64,000 nt of DNA from Bacillota bacterium (GTDB taxonomy: Bacteria > Bacillota > Clostridia > Lachnospirales > Lachnospiraceae). Positions within the stretch are counted from its first letter, which is position 1; each line of letters opens with the position of its first letter. The position numbers were made by a program, and so were the translations under genes. Shown piece by piece: positions 33,362 through 42,326 of this stretch. Under the pieces are notes generated by a model. It saw only the letters and a program-made list of their open reading frames with translations, did not search any database and was not told the DNA's origin. The stretch is from positions 1-64,000 of the forward strand of contig JAEVYY010000016.1 in assembly GCA_023392535.1 (NCBI GenBank). The letters are read 5' to 3'.

Positions 33362-35011
33362 TTACGTTAGAACTTCAGCCAGTTTATTATTGATTCTGTT
33401 TCTCATCCATAAACAAAATTCTGACTCATGCGGATAGATCGAAAATGTAATTGCCTCTTTCATACCTTCTTCCGCAAGTTCCAACACAGCCTTTCTACCA
33501 ATTTTCCGCTCTAAGAGATACATCGCCCTGATGTCTGTCATAGCTTGATAATGTACCATCATACGGATAGATTCCTCTGGGGTGCCATCTTTTTTAGGAT
33601 ATACCAAAAATGCATCACCGCCCGGAAATGCATAGTCACAGTCAGTTGTTTCATATGGGTTAATATGACGTTTGGAGTATTCCGAATTGTAAAAGTTATA
33701 GCCCCAATGCAAGATTCCCTTTATCCCATATTTGTAGACCTGTAAACCGTAAATTCGATTTCTGTAAGAGGGAAGTGCTAAAAAACGATTCGATACATCG
33801 ACACATTGTGCGGTACAATAATAACTCCACAGATTCGGTGTTTGATGTTCCAAAAACGGCTCTATATGATCTGTTGCACATACTGGCTGTGATACCAGAC
33901 CACTTTCATAAAAGCTGTAATCAGACAGGGCATCCATCATCTGAAATCCTTCTAGATAAGGAGTCACTACCTCCTTCGCTTTCCTATAATTTTCTAAATG
34001 ATCTTTGCCCGGTTCATCAGAAATATGGAAATATGATTTATCAGCAATACCTAGTTCCTTCAATTTTTCTGTCAGTTCTGGTAAATAAAACTGTAAGAAC
34101 TCTTCATACGAACCACCCACAGCAGGTGTATCCCAACCGAAAATTCTTTGATAAACACCATTAACAGTAGCCATTATTTTGGGAGCTGCTTTAACACCCC
34201 ACTGGGTAAATAAGTGCGACATCTCAAAATATTGAAACCCTTTTCTTTGACACATCTTAATAAATTTTGTAAACTTTGTGAAATCGAAATGATAACGACC
34301 ATCTAGTACTTTAATATCCACGAGCTGTATTGTCGTTCTCTCTCCCCCCTCTTCCGTATCCAGAGGCGGTGTGAACATTGGTGTCAATATCATATTACAG
34401 TCTCTTTTAGCTGCAAGGCTTAAAAATTCTTCCATGATCTCCCAAAATTCATCCGACCACACTTCAACATGATAAAAATCTGCAAGACAATCCGCATGGA
34501 ACCATTCCGTATGCCTGATTGGTAATGGCGGTAAGATAGCTCCAATCACAGATAATTCTTTCGTTACCCTACTAAGCTCATTATTTTCCTCATCCATAAA
34601 AATAACAGCAACAGGGTAAATCCCCGGGTGTTGATCCGATGGAATCTCCAAATCAATCCAAACACTATGCCATTGACCTGCAATATATTTTATTTTTCCA
34701 TTCTCAATATCACTTAATCGGTCTGGAAATAGTCCTGGTTCCGTCTTTAAATATCCCTGATCCCTTTTTACATGACATGGATAAGCGCATGGAACCAGTT
34801 CTACCCTGCGTAAACGATAAGGCAGCTTTGTCTCGACCTTAATTTTCCCCCATGCGCTTCTTTCTTCTTTTAATAGAAATGCTGCCTGAAAAGAAACTGT
34901 TTCCTGTAAAAGGGCAGTTAATGGTATATTAACTGCCTCGGGCTCCTGTTCCGGAAATACTTTTTCCAGTGCATCTACATATTTTGTATCTAATTTTAAT
35001 TTTTTCTCCAT
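33362..35011 (-). CDS. DUF4091 / GH123-like glycoside hydrolase, intracellular
   Basis: A protein of about 549 residues without signal peptide. An N-terminal beta-sandwich (about 1-155) is followed by a TIM-barrel domain. The catalytic D-E pair of GH123 is seen in FHISDEPGKDHLE (about 322-334), and a YGLQVYKYGIKGILHWGYNFY block precedes a C-terminal conserved DCDYAFPGGDAFLVYP. GH123 enzymes release N-acetylgalactosamine by a substrate-assisted mechanism; DUF4091 members are more varied, so the substrate is uncertain. The HexNAc-kinase-like gene nearby (39307) supports an amino-sugar. Of three possible start codons, the third (35011) has the best spaced RBS. Confidence 0.78.
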   Translation of the reverse strand: MEKKLKLDTKYVDALEKVFPEQEPEAVNIPLTALLQETVSFQAAFLLKEERSAWGKIKVETKLPYRLRRVELVPCAYPCHVKRDQGYLKTEPGLFPDRLSDIENGKIKYIAGQWHSVWIDLEIPSDQHPGIYPVAVIFMDEENNELSRVTKELSVIGAILPPLPIRHTEWFHADCLADFYHVEVWSDEFWEIMEEFLSLAAKRDCNMILTPMFTPPLDTEEGGERTTIQLVDIKVLDGRYHFDFTKFTKFIKMCQRKGFQYFEMSHLFTQWGVKAAPKIMATVNGVYQRIFGWDTPAVGGSYEEFLQFYLPELTEKLKELGIADKSYFHISDEPGKDHLENYRKAKEVVTPYLEGFQMMDALSDYSFYESGLVSQPVCATDHIEPFLEHQTPNLWSYYCTAQCVDVSNRFLALPSYRNRIYGLQVYKYGIKGILHWGYNFYNSEYSKRHINPYETTDCDYAFPGGDAFLVYPKKDGTPEESIRMMVHYQAMTDIRAMYLLERKIGRKAVLELAEEGMKEAITFSIYPHESEFCLWMRNRINNKLAEVLT

Positions 35012-35024
35012 CATCACACCTTAT

Positions 35025-35858
35025 CTATCCCTTCAATCCGCTTAATGCAATACCTTCCACAAATTGCTTCTGTAAAAAAACATACAATACAAATGGAAAT
35101 AAAAAAGATATGGCTGCACCTGCCATGATAAGACCATAATTCGCGTTATAATTTGTTTTAAGCAAAGACAACGCGACTGTTAACGTATACATTCCTTTTT
35201 TTGTAGTAATCACCAAAGGCCACAAAAAATTATTCCAGGAAGTGACGAAGGTGAATACGGTCAAGGAAATCATAACTGGCTTTAACAATGGGATTACTAT
35301 ATTTAAGAAAATTTTTGGTTCCGGGCATCCATCTACCTGTGCCGCTTCAATTAGTTCATCCGGTACCGAAGTCATAAATTGTCTTACTAAAAATACTCCA
35401 AATGCATTAAGAATAGGTAATATTAATGCTGTATAAGTATTTAACAAGTTCATAGATTTCATAATTATAAAAACTGGAATTAGAGTAACCTGTCCAGGTA
35501 TCATAAGCGTCGCTACATAAATAGCGAATAATTTCTCTTTTCCTGGAATTGGTTTTTTTTCAAAACCATAAGCCGCCATCGCTGACATAATGCAATTAAA
35601 CAAACAAGACAATCCCACAACAATTACACTATTCCATAAAGCTCTCCCAAAACCTGTTTTAATTAATGTATATTGGTAGTTGACAGGATTCAGCGAGAAT
35701 TCCTTCCAACTAAAAGACATCGATTGAGACTGGGTAAAGGAAAGTAAAACCATATAGATAAAAGGTGCGATACATATAATGGTAAAGAGAAAAATAAATA
35801 GAACCATAAATACTGTTAAAATGTTCATTTTTCTATAAAATAGAGTATGTTTACCCAT
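35025..35858 (-). CDS. Carbohydrate ABC transporter permease, MalG type (CUT1)
   Basis: A 277-residue inner-membrane permease with six helices and the EAA loop EAAQVDGCPEPKIFLNIVIPLLKP (about 194-217), typical of the MalG subfamily. The family ending GLKG is present (ALSGLKG). It pairs with the MalF-type permease immediately upstream; the two genes overlap at one base (35858). No ATPase gene is in the operon, so a shared MsiK-like ATPase encoded elsewhere is probable, as usual in Firmicutes CUT1 systems. Confidence 0.93.
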   Translation of the reverse strand: MGKHTLFYRKMNILTVFMVLFIFLFTIICIAPFIYMVLLSFTQSQSMSFSWKEFSLNPVNYQYTLIKTGFGRALWNSVIVVGLSCLFNCIMSAMAAYGFEKKPIPGKEKLFAIYVATLMIPGQVTLIPVFIIMKSMNLLNTYTALILPILNAFGVFLVRQFMTSVPDELIEAAQVDGCPEPKIFLNIVIPLLKPVMISLTVFTFVTSWNNFLWPLVITTKKGMYTLTVALSLLKTNYNANYGLIMAGAAISFLFPFVLYVFLQKQFVEGIALSGLKG

Positions 35859-36736
35859 TATTTTGCCTCCTTTTCTTTAAAGAAATGTTGCTGCATTGCA
35901 TTAATAATCAATATGATGAAGAGAAGTATCATGGCAACTGCACTTGCATATCCCATCTTATAGTCCTTAAAAGCGGAATTATATATGGTCATTACCAATG
36001 TAATAGTCGATCGGCCAGGTCCGCCACCCGTCATTACATAAACCAGGTCAAATACTTGGAAAGACCAAATAATACCGAGTGTCAACACCATATATGTGAT
36101 TGGTTTTAACATAGGTACCGTAATTGCAAAAAACTTCTGTAACGTAGTTGCTCCATCCACTTCCGCTGCTTCTAGCAGTTCACTCGAAATTCCCATAATA
36201 CCTGCATAATAAATTACTAAAAAGTAACCAACATTTTTCCAGATAGCTACAATACCAACACTGATTAGGGCGATTGAACTGCTTCCCAGCCAATTTACAC
36301 TTGGTACATGTAAAGTTGCCAGTAGTGAATTAATGATACCTCCGTCCGTTGCCATGATAATTCTCCAAACAGCACCCGCCGTTATAGCAGATGCAATAAC
36401 CGGAATAAACATAGCACTTCTTAAAAAACCACCAACCTTGGTTCTCATACGATCTGCAAGAAAATTTGCAAAAAGAAGAGAAATAATCGTTTGTAATGGT
36501 ACCGTGATAATTACATAAACAAGCGTATTCTTTAAGGAATCCTTTACATAAGAATCTTTAAACGCCTGTATATAATTTGCAAATCCTGCCCATTTCGGTG
36601 GATTGTATACATTATAATCCGTGAAGCTGAAATATCCAGACATAAATATCGGTATCACTGCGAACACGAAAATTAGTATGAAACTTGGTAGGATGTAAAC
36701 TAATCCATATGCCATTTGCCTTTTTTGTCTTGTCAT
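35858..36736 (-). CDS. Carbohydrate ABC transporter permease, MalF type (CUT1)
   Basis: A permease of about 292 residues with six helices and EAA loop EAAEVDGATTLQKFFAITVPML. The start MTRQKRQMAYGLVYILPSFILIF is chosen at 36736 because TAGGAG lies 5 nt upstream; the longer frame has no RBS. It forms the membrane channel with the MalG-type partner. A strong hairpin separates it from the binding-protein gene upstream, which is expected to raise the level of the binding protein relative to the permeases. Confidence 0.93.
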   Translation of the reverse strand: MTRQKRQMAYGLVYILPSFILIFVFAVIPIFMSGYFSFTDYNVYNPPKWAGFANYIQAFKDSYVKDSLKNTLVYVIITVPLQTIISLLFANFLADRMRTKVGGFLRSAMFIPVIASAITAGAVWRIIMATDGGIINSLLATLHVPSVNWLGSSSIALISVGIVAIWKNVGYFLVIYYAGIMGISSELLEAAEVDGATTLQKFFAITVPMLKPITYMVLTLGIIWSFQVFDLVYVMTGGGPGRSTITLVMTIYNSAFKDYKMGYASAVAMILLFIILIINAMQQHFFKEKEAK

Positions 36737-36758
36737 AACTACTCCTATCTGTAAAACA

Positions 36759-36793
36759 ATTCCAAGGCAGGCATCCACTGCCTGCCTTGGAAT
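36759..36793 (-). promoter_or_regulatory. Perfect 15-bp intercistronic hairpin after the binding-protein gene
   Basis: ATTCCAAGGCAGGCA, 5-nt loop, then the exact complement, in the 68-bp gap between the binding protein and the first permease. There is no U tract, so it should act as an mRNA-stabilising or partial attenuator structure rather than a full terminator. Confidence 0.7.
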
Positions 36794-36804
36794 GTACCTA
36801 ATAA

Positions 36805-38061
36805 TTATTTACTCTTTGTCTTAATACTCTCATTGTAATAATTCATTGTATTATCCAAAACTTCCTGTGGTGTCATTTCGTCCATCAGCATTGATTGCAG
36901 ATTTTTAAATAATGAATCATAGAATGATGTTGCACCTTCAAACACGGGAAGTGACTGGAACTTAGCACTTTCATTCTGATACATATCCTGATATTTCGGT
37001 AAATCCTTATATTCTTCATCCGTAGAAATTGGTGGCATACTATATAAACTTGTATGGAAAGCTTCCATAACCTTCGGGCTCGTTATAAATTTCATTGCTT
37101 TTGCTGCCAGTTCTTTATTTTTACATTTTGAAAACATAACCAATGAATCAGCCGCAACAAATGTTTTACCTTCCCCTGCCGGTCCTGCAAGACATGGTGT
37201 AAATTCCCAATTAATGCCCGCCTCATCATAAGCAGCGGCCAATGATGTCGCAACAACTGTCATTGCGGCCTGACCTGATTTAAATAGCGCATTCTGGTCA
37301 TCAATTGATGTCACAGAATCTGTTAAAATACCATCTTTTTTCAAGCTATAAATAAACTCAGCTGCCTTCAATCCTGCTTCTGAATTAATATTTGGATTTC
37401 CATCAGCATCCGTTATTTCTCCACCTGCTGCCCAGAAATAAGGCCAAAAAATTTCGTTCAGACTACCATAATGTGTGTTGCCCCATTCCTGTGCAATTGG
37501 ATAAATATTAGGATCATAAGCCTGAACTGCTTTACATGCTGTTACCAGTTCTTCCCAATTACTAGGAATCTTATCAATGCCTGCAGCATTTAAAATATCC
37601 ATATTAGCTACAAAAACTCTAGGATTTCCGACAACAGCAGGTAATGCATATTGTACTCCGTTAAAGTTTCCCAGATCATAATATAGGTAATTTTTTGTAT
37701 CTTCTTCCTTAAAATAAGCTTCCAAAGGCTCCAATGCACCCATATTAATATAGTCATAGAACATTTCCATGTACATATAACCAACATCCGGGCCTTCATC
37801 AGAATTGACGCCAGTCAAATATTTTTCTTCATAATTGTCCCATGGAACTACTTCAAAGTTAACTTTACAATTGTTTTCTTCCTCAAATGGTTTAAATTGC
37901 TCTGCCCAAAAATCCTCATCTGATTTTGATGAATCATTTCCCGCGAAAGCTGGTAGCCATACTGTCAGTTCCTCTTCAGAACCAGTTTTACTTCCGCAAC
38001 CGCTTAACATACCTGCAACCATAGTGAAAGTAAGTAATGCTGCTAATACTTTTTTCTTCAT
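36805..38061 (-). CDS. Sugar ABC transporter substrate-binding lipoprotein (CUT1)
   Basis: A 418-residue lipoprotein of the extracellular solute-binding family 1. The signal peptide ends with a lipobox MLSGCGSK (Cys at about 22). The mature part has TVWLPAFAGNDSSKSDEDFWAEQF, YALPAVVGNPRVFVAN and AMTVVATSLAAAYDEAGINWEFTPCLAGP, matching sugar-binding proteins of CUT1 importers. It is the first gene of the operon SBP-MalF-MalG-GH123-CBM9. Two copies of the TTTGCACAT motif lie 190-215 bp upstream of its start. Confidence 0.92.
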   Translation of the reverse strand: MKKKVLAALLTFTMVAGMLSGCGSKTGSEEELTVWLPAFAGNDSSKSDEDFWAEQFKPFEEENNCKVNFEVVPWDNYEEKYLTGVNSDEGPDVGYMYMEMFYDYINMGALEPLEAYFKEEDTKNYLYYDLGNFNGVQYALPAVVGNPRVFVANMDILNAAGIDKIPSNWEELVTACKAVQAYDPNIYPIAQEWGNTHYGSLNEIFWPYFWAAGGEITDADGNPNINSEAGLKAAEFIYSLKKDGILTDSVTSIDDQNALFKSGQAAMTVVATSLAAAYDEAGINWEFTPCLAGPAGEGKTFVAADSLVMFSKCKNKELAAKAMKFITSPKVMEAFHTSLYSMPPISTDEEYKDLPKYQDMYQNESAKFQSLPVFEGATSFYDSLFKNLQSMLMDEMTPQEVLDNTMNYYNESIKTKSK

Positions 38062-38149
38062 ACTTCTTCATCCTCCATATTACTTTTTCATTGCCAATAG
38101 TTGTCCGATTCCCCAATACAAACACATAAGAAGTTAACATAAGTTGTTT

Positions 38150-38187
38150 AAAAAAAGCTGATAAAATATCTTATTATTTTATCAGCT
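38150..38187 (-). terminator. Terminator after the AraC gene
   Basis: AGCTGATAAAATA (38156-38168) and TATTTTATCAGCT (38175-38187) form a perfect 13-bp stem; on the minus strand it is followed by seven U (down to 38150). It separates the AraC transcript from the binding-protein operon downstream. Confidence 0.8.
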
Positions 38188-38255
38188 CCTTTGCTTTTCC
38201 GTTCATTAACATCTTGTTATTATATTACCATAAATTCATATTTCTTATTTATCCG

Positions 38256-38277
38256 TTTGCACATAATATTTGCACAT
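38256..38277. promoter_or_regulatory. Direct repeat of TTTGCACAT (two copies, 13 bp apart)
   Basis: TTTGCACAT at 38256-38264 and 38269-38277, between the AraC stop codon and its terminator, upstream of the ABC importer. Direct repeats of this spacing are typical for AraC-type activators. Related copies lie before AraC itself and before the kinase gene. Confidence 0.5.
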
Positions 38278-38294
38278 TTGATATGAATTTTTCG

Positions 38295-39233
38295 TTAAAA
38301 TTTTCCATTTGGCAAATGTTTTTCTGCACCTGCCTTAACAGAGTTATAATACTCCGTTGCACTCATTCCCGTAATTGTCTTAAACTGACGCGAAAAATAA
38401 TGAAGAGAATAGTATCCCATTTTTTCAGATATTTCTGTAAAATTCAATTTTTGTTCGCGGATAAGCTGCTTCGCATGTTCTATTTTTAATATGATAAAAT
38501 AGTGTATCACTCCACAATTATGTCTACGGGCAAAAATATCCTGTAACTGTGATTTACTCACGAGATTATCCCTGCATATTTCTTCAATCGTTAGAAAAAC
38601 GTCATCATGTTCCTGCATATAATTTATTATTTTTTCATATATCTTGTCCTCTTCATATTCCTGTTTGATAGAAGTAAATTTTTTATTGGAATGAGAACCA
38701 GTTGGATTGGTAATTGCTTGTGGGTTATTTCTACGGTAAAGTGCAATAAAAATATATTCTAAATAGAGCCGTATCAACTGTTCACTGCCAAATTGAGCAG
38801 GGGAATTCCTTTTTAATTCATATAAATAAGTTACATTAAAAGGAGAGGAGATCGCTCTTCTTGCTTCAATTAAAATTTCTGAAAAAAATTCCCGTTCCAA
38901 TGTAGAAACCTTTAATACTTTATCTTTAAAAAATCGCATCGCCTTTGATTTGCAATCAAACGATATGACCACCAAATTAGGAGCCTTTATTCCATTAGCC
39001 CTTAAATCGTGAAACACATTGGGTTCAATAAATAAAATTTCACCCTGATGCAAGACAATGTCCTTGTCCCCCACCTTAAGCTCAATCTCTCCCTTATCAA
39101 CATAAGTAATCTCCCAAAAATCATGACTTTCACCTTCATAACGATAGTCTTTCGTATATTCAAAATAATGAACACTATATAGCGTTGTAATTGTTAAATC
39201 ATCCTGCAGTTCAAGACCTATATACTTCGGCAT
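38295..39233 (-). CDS. AraC-family transcriptional regulator with cupin domain
   Basis: A 312-residue regulator: N-terminal cupin-like sensor domain (about 25-110, ITYVDKGEIELKVGDKDIVLHQGEILFIEPNVFHDL) and C-terminal double helix-turn-helix (about 210-300, with KSQLQDIFARRHNCGVIHYFII and EISEKMGYYSLHYFSRQFKTITGMSATEYY). It probably senses a sugar and activates the importer operon downstream and the kinase upstream. Its own promoter region contains the motif TTTGCACA in inverted orientation (39246-39285), which suggests autoregulation. Confidence 0.9.
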   Translation of the reverse strand: MPKYIGLELQDDLTITTLYSVHYFEYTKDYRYEGESHDFWEITYVDKGEIELKVGDKDIVLHQGEILFIEPNVFHDLRANGIKAPNLVVISFDCKSKAMRFFKDKVLKVSTLEREFFSEILIEARRAISSPFNVTYLYELKRNSPAQFGSEQLIRLYLEYIFIALYRRNNPQAITNPTGSHSNKKFTSIKQEYEEDKIYEKIINYMQEHDDVFLTIEEICRDNLVSKSQLQDIFARRHNCGVIHYFIILKIEHAKQLIREQKLNFTEISEKMGYYSLHYFSRQFKTITGMSATEYYNSVKAGAEKHLPNGKF

Positions 39234-39245
39234 ACACGCACCTCA

Positions 39246-39285
39246 TTTGCACATTCTATAATAAATTATAACACGTTTGTGCAAA
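39246..39285. promoter_or_regulatory. Inverted pair of the TTTGCACA motif at the AraC promoter
   Basis: TTTGCACAT at 39246-39254 and TGTGCAAA at 39278-39285 face each other across a TATAAT-like -10 (minus strand, around 39264-39269). The site between them lacks a good -35, as usual for an activator-dependent promoter. Confidence 0.45.
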
Positions 39286-39306
39286 AATGGGACATGTTTT
39301 GTAATA

Positions 39307-40422
39307 TTATTTTCTGTAAGTATTTACTATCTGATTCATAATATCCCATTTTAATTCCATATCTGCTACTAGTTTGAACTGTGTACGTGCACGTTCAAGA
39401 TTATGTTGCTCCCTACTAATCTTAAAGTAAGTATCTCCCTCTAGATAATCTGTCAAAAATCTCATACCACATTCATATGTCATGATTTTAGCGCCAAAAG
39501 GCAACATTTTTATTTCCGTATCCGTTAAAGCACCTTTACACCCTTCTATAAATCCCTTCGTATAAAGTTTAAATAATTCCATATTACACGATACTTTATT
39601 TAGATCCACTTCGTCTTCTGCTGCAGTACTCGCCCCAAAACGAATAGAGTCTCCAAAATCGTGTATTGCCAGTCCTGGCATAACCGTATCAAGATCAATT
39701 ACACAAATCCCTTTGCCCGTCTTGTTATCAATCATTATGTTATTCAACTTGGTATCATTATGTGTCACGCGGATCGGCAGTTCCTTATTACCGATCATCC
39801 GATTTAAAACAGATGCATCGGATTCTCTTTCTAATACAAAGCGAATTTCTTCAGATGCCAAGGCAACTCTGTTATAGTTATCTTTTTTCACTGCTTCTTT
39901 CAATGTCTGCAGCCTTTGTTCTGTATCATGAAATCCGACGATTGTTTCATGTAACGTTTCAGCCGGATAATTTGCAAGCATGCATTGAAAATGTCCAAAT
40001 GAGACCGCACTCTGATAAAAATCATCTGGTTTTTTCACCTCATCAAAGCTTGTTGCATCGGTTATAAATTGATACATTCTCCAGTAATTACCGCTATCAT
40101 CCTGATAAAATTTTCTACCACTTTTGGTGGAAATCAGATTTAATGTTTCTCTTTCGGGATCTCCCCCATTCTTAATGATTTCTTTTCTTAAATAAGTTGT
40201 CACTCCAACGATATTTTCAATTAAATGTTCCGGTCTCTTAAAGATCTCATGATTGATACGCTGCAATATATAAAGATGTGATTCTTCTTTCTCTAGAAAT
40301 TCAACTAAAAAGGTATCGTTAATATGACCACTACCATAAGCATTATCTCTTACATAAGTGCCCTTTATTTTAAAATTTGCAATTACTTCTTTTTTTATTC
40401 CATCCGTAAACTTTCTGTTCAT
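39307..40422 (-). CDS. Phosphotransferase, N-acetylhexosamine kinase-like (NahK-like)
   Basis: A 371-residue APH/choline-kinase-fold enzyme. The Brenner motif is RVTHNDTKLNNIMIDN (about 216-231) and the metal-binding motif is VIDLDTVMPGLAIHDFGD. The N-terminal AYGSGHINDTFLVE and ILQRINHEIFKRPEHLIENI match N-acetylhexosamine 1-kinase, which phosphorylates GlcNAc or GalNAc at C1, rather than drug-resistance kinases. With the GH123-like hydrolase this gives a route hydrolase -> HexNAc -> HexNAc-1-phosphate. The exact sugar is inferred. It lies upstream of AraC and carries a TTTGCACAT copy about 108 bp upstream. Confidence 0.82.
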   Translation of the reverse strand: MNRKFTDGIKKEVIANFKIKGTYVRDNAYGSGHINDTFLVEFLEKEESHLYILQRINHEIFKRPEHLIENIVGVTTYLRKEIIKNGGDPERETLNLISTKSGRKFYQDDSGNYWRMYQFITDATSFDEVKKPDDFYQSAVSFGHFQCMLANYPAETLHETIVGFHDTEQRLQTLKEAVKKDNYNRVALASEEIRFVLERESDASVLNRMIGNKELPIRVTHNDTKLNNIMIDNKTGKGICVIDLDTVMPGLAIHDFGDSIRFGASTAAEDEVDLNKVSCNMELFKLYTKGFIEGCKGALTDTEIKMLPFGAKIMTYECGMRFLTDYLEGDTYFKISREQHNLERARTQFKLVADMELKWDIMNQIVNTYRK

Positions 40423-40529
40423 CTGTTCTCCTCGTTAAATCCAATATACTTTTTCAAGGTTATTTTACTTACTCTGATTTCATATTAAGTTATTTGTAAA
40501 GGAAATGATTTATCTTTTTCTACGATAGA

Positions 40530-40538
40530 TTTGCACAT
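40530..40538. promoter_or_regulatory. Single TTTGCACAT motif upstream of the kinase gene
   Basis: TTTGCACAT at 40530-40538 lies in the 120-bp gap between the kinase start (40422) and the end of the sensor kinase (40543), on the promoter side of the kinase gene. Confidence 0.45.
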
Positions 40539-40542
40539 TTGT

Positions 40543-42324
40543 TTACTTATGCTTTGTTTCTATTTCATATAAAATTGGTAATTTAATACGTACCTCAGTT
40601 CCCAATTGTACCTTAGAATAAATTTCAAACGTACAATTGCTACCATAAATATGTTTTATTCTACCTTTAATATTCCGAATTCCTATGTGCTCTCCCCGTA
40701 TTCTTGAAAGGGAGATATTGTCTAATTCTAAAAGGGTCTCTTCTGACATCCCTATCCCATTGTCTTTTACTATTAATTGGATATCATTATCCTGGAGGCA
40801 GACGCTTATTTCAATGCACCCTCCCATCATTTCACCCTCTTCATCTTTGTTACACAAAATACCATGAAACAATGCATTCTCAACAATTGGCTGTAATATA
40901 TTTTTTGCTATATAGCAATTGTGAGTAGACTCCTGAATATTTATTTTTGTCTTAAATGTGTCCGAATAGCGATAACTTTGAATAATTAAATATTGTTCCA
41001 CAACCTGAATTTCCTGTTCTACAGTATCATAAACATCTTCCAGATTAATTCTCAGCCTATCTTTTAATATTTCAATCATTGCTCTATTAACTGCGATGAC
41101 ATCTTCATTTCGGTTCTTCTGTGCAAGATAGGTTATGGTATTCATTGTATTGTAGATAAAATGGGGATCTACCTGTGAAACCAATAGGCCGTACCTCATT
41201 TTATGTTCTCTCTTTTCTTGCTCGAGCATCGTTTGAATATTTTCCTGAAGTTTTTCTGCCATGATATTAAATGCTTGTCCCACCTCAGCAATCTCATCTT
41301 TCGATTCTATCCTGACTCTCGCATCCAGATTTCCTTTTGCAATTTCATTCATTTGCTCAGATACCTTTGATAAAGGTCTAGTAAATCTTTTCACAAGTGG
41401 GATCATGAGTAAGATCACGCAGATTCCAAAAACAGCGACCATTAATTGATCGAATAAAAGCAAAGATTTATTGTTTTCTAAAATGTCTTTTCTTGTTAAT
41501 CTGCATATTATTTTCCAATCCCCCCGATCTGAAAAGCAAACCGTTGTAATTGCGTCATCCTCTAAATAGTAGCCTTCTTTATAAGTATCTCCATAACTGA
41601 TATTGGACAAAACTTTTTTAACATCAATAGCTGAATTTGGAACACTGGGTTTGATGGCTTCATTCTCATGATTCAATAATAGGAAATCATTACTATAATT
41701 CTGCATATTCTCTGCAATAGAACTTATTTGGTCAAACGTAGAAATTACTGTCACAGTGCCTCTGGAAGTTTTTTCTCTATATGGCATTACATAAGCATAT
41801 GCCATATTAAATTTGTTTCCAAAAACGGTGCTGGAATCCCCATCATAAGAAAACGGTTCTATAAAAAAACCACTTTCTTTATTTTTGAAGCTCTTCAACG
41901 CAGTTTGAACATGTTCTCTTATTCCAGAAGACAGACCCACTGTTCCAAAATTATAGGATGTATTCCCGTCATCAACATGGATATAAATGCCCAAAACAGC
42001 ATAGGACTTTATTCCATCTTTGATACCGATGCTGGATAGATACAGTCTAATCTTCGCACCATTAGACTTATTTGGTTCTTCTATATAAGCACCGATTAAA
42101 TTACCCAGTTGTTCATCGTTTGTTACTACCGAAGTAAATCTGCGTAATTCTTCAAAACTTTGATCAATTCTTGTCATTATTTGTTCATTTAGATTCATGA
42201 CTTTTTCACGATCGCTAATACTTACTGTCACATAAACCATATCGGATAATACAGTAGAAAGGATGATAAACATACTAAAAAAGACTAAAATCTGAGAAAT
42301 CATCAATTTACGTTTTAATTTCAT
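40543..42324 (-). CDS. YesM-type sensor histidine kinase
   Basis: A 593-residue membrane kinase: helix at about 8-28, extracellular sensing region (about 29-280), second helix (about 285-305), HAMP linker (RFTRPLSKVSEQMNEIAKGNLDARV) and the HisKA_7TM-like YesM dimerisation domain with the phosphoacceptor in QVDPHFIYNTMNTITYLAQ. The ATPase domain has LQPIVENALFHGI and VKDNGIGMSEE. It is the last gene of the pentose operon, 3 bp after yesN, and senses an extracellular or binding-protein-mediated sugar signal. Confidence 0.94.
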   Translation of the reverse strand: MKLKRKLMISQILVFFSMFIILSTVLSDMVYVTVSISDREKVMNLNEQIMTRIDQSFEELRRFTSVVTNDEQLGNLIGAYIEEPNKSNGAKIRLYLSSIGIKDGIKSYAVLGIYIHVDDGNTSYNFGTVGLSSGIREHVQTALKSFKNKESGFFIEPFSYDGDSSTVFGNKFNMAYAYVMPYREKTSRGTVTVISTFDQISSIAENMQNYSNDFLLLNHENEAIKPSVPNSAIDVKKVLSNISYGDTYKEGYYLEDDAITTVCFSDRGDWKIICRLTRKDILENNKSLLLFDQLMVAVFGICVILLMIPLVKRFTRPLSKVSEQMNEIAKGNLDARVRIESKDEIAEVGQAFNIMAEKLQENIQTMLEQEKREHKMRYGLLVSQVDPHFIYNTMNTITYLAQKNRNEDVIAVNRAMIEILKDRLRINLEDVYDTVEQEIQVVEQYLIIQSYRYSDTFKTKINIQESTHNCYIAKNILQPIVENALFHGILCNKDEEGEMMGGCIEISVCLQDNDIQLIVKDNGIGMSEETLLELDNISLSRIRGEHIGIRNIKGRIKHIYGSNCTFEIYSKVQLGTEVRIKLPILYEIETKHK

Positions 42325-42326
42325 AG

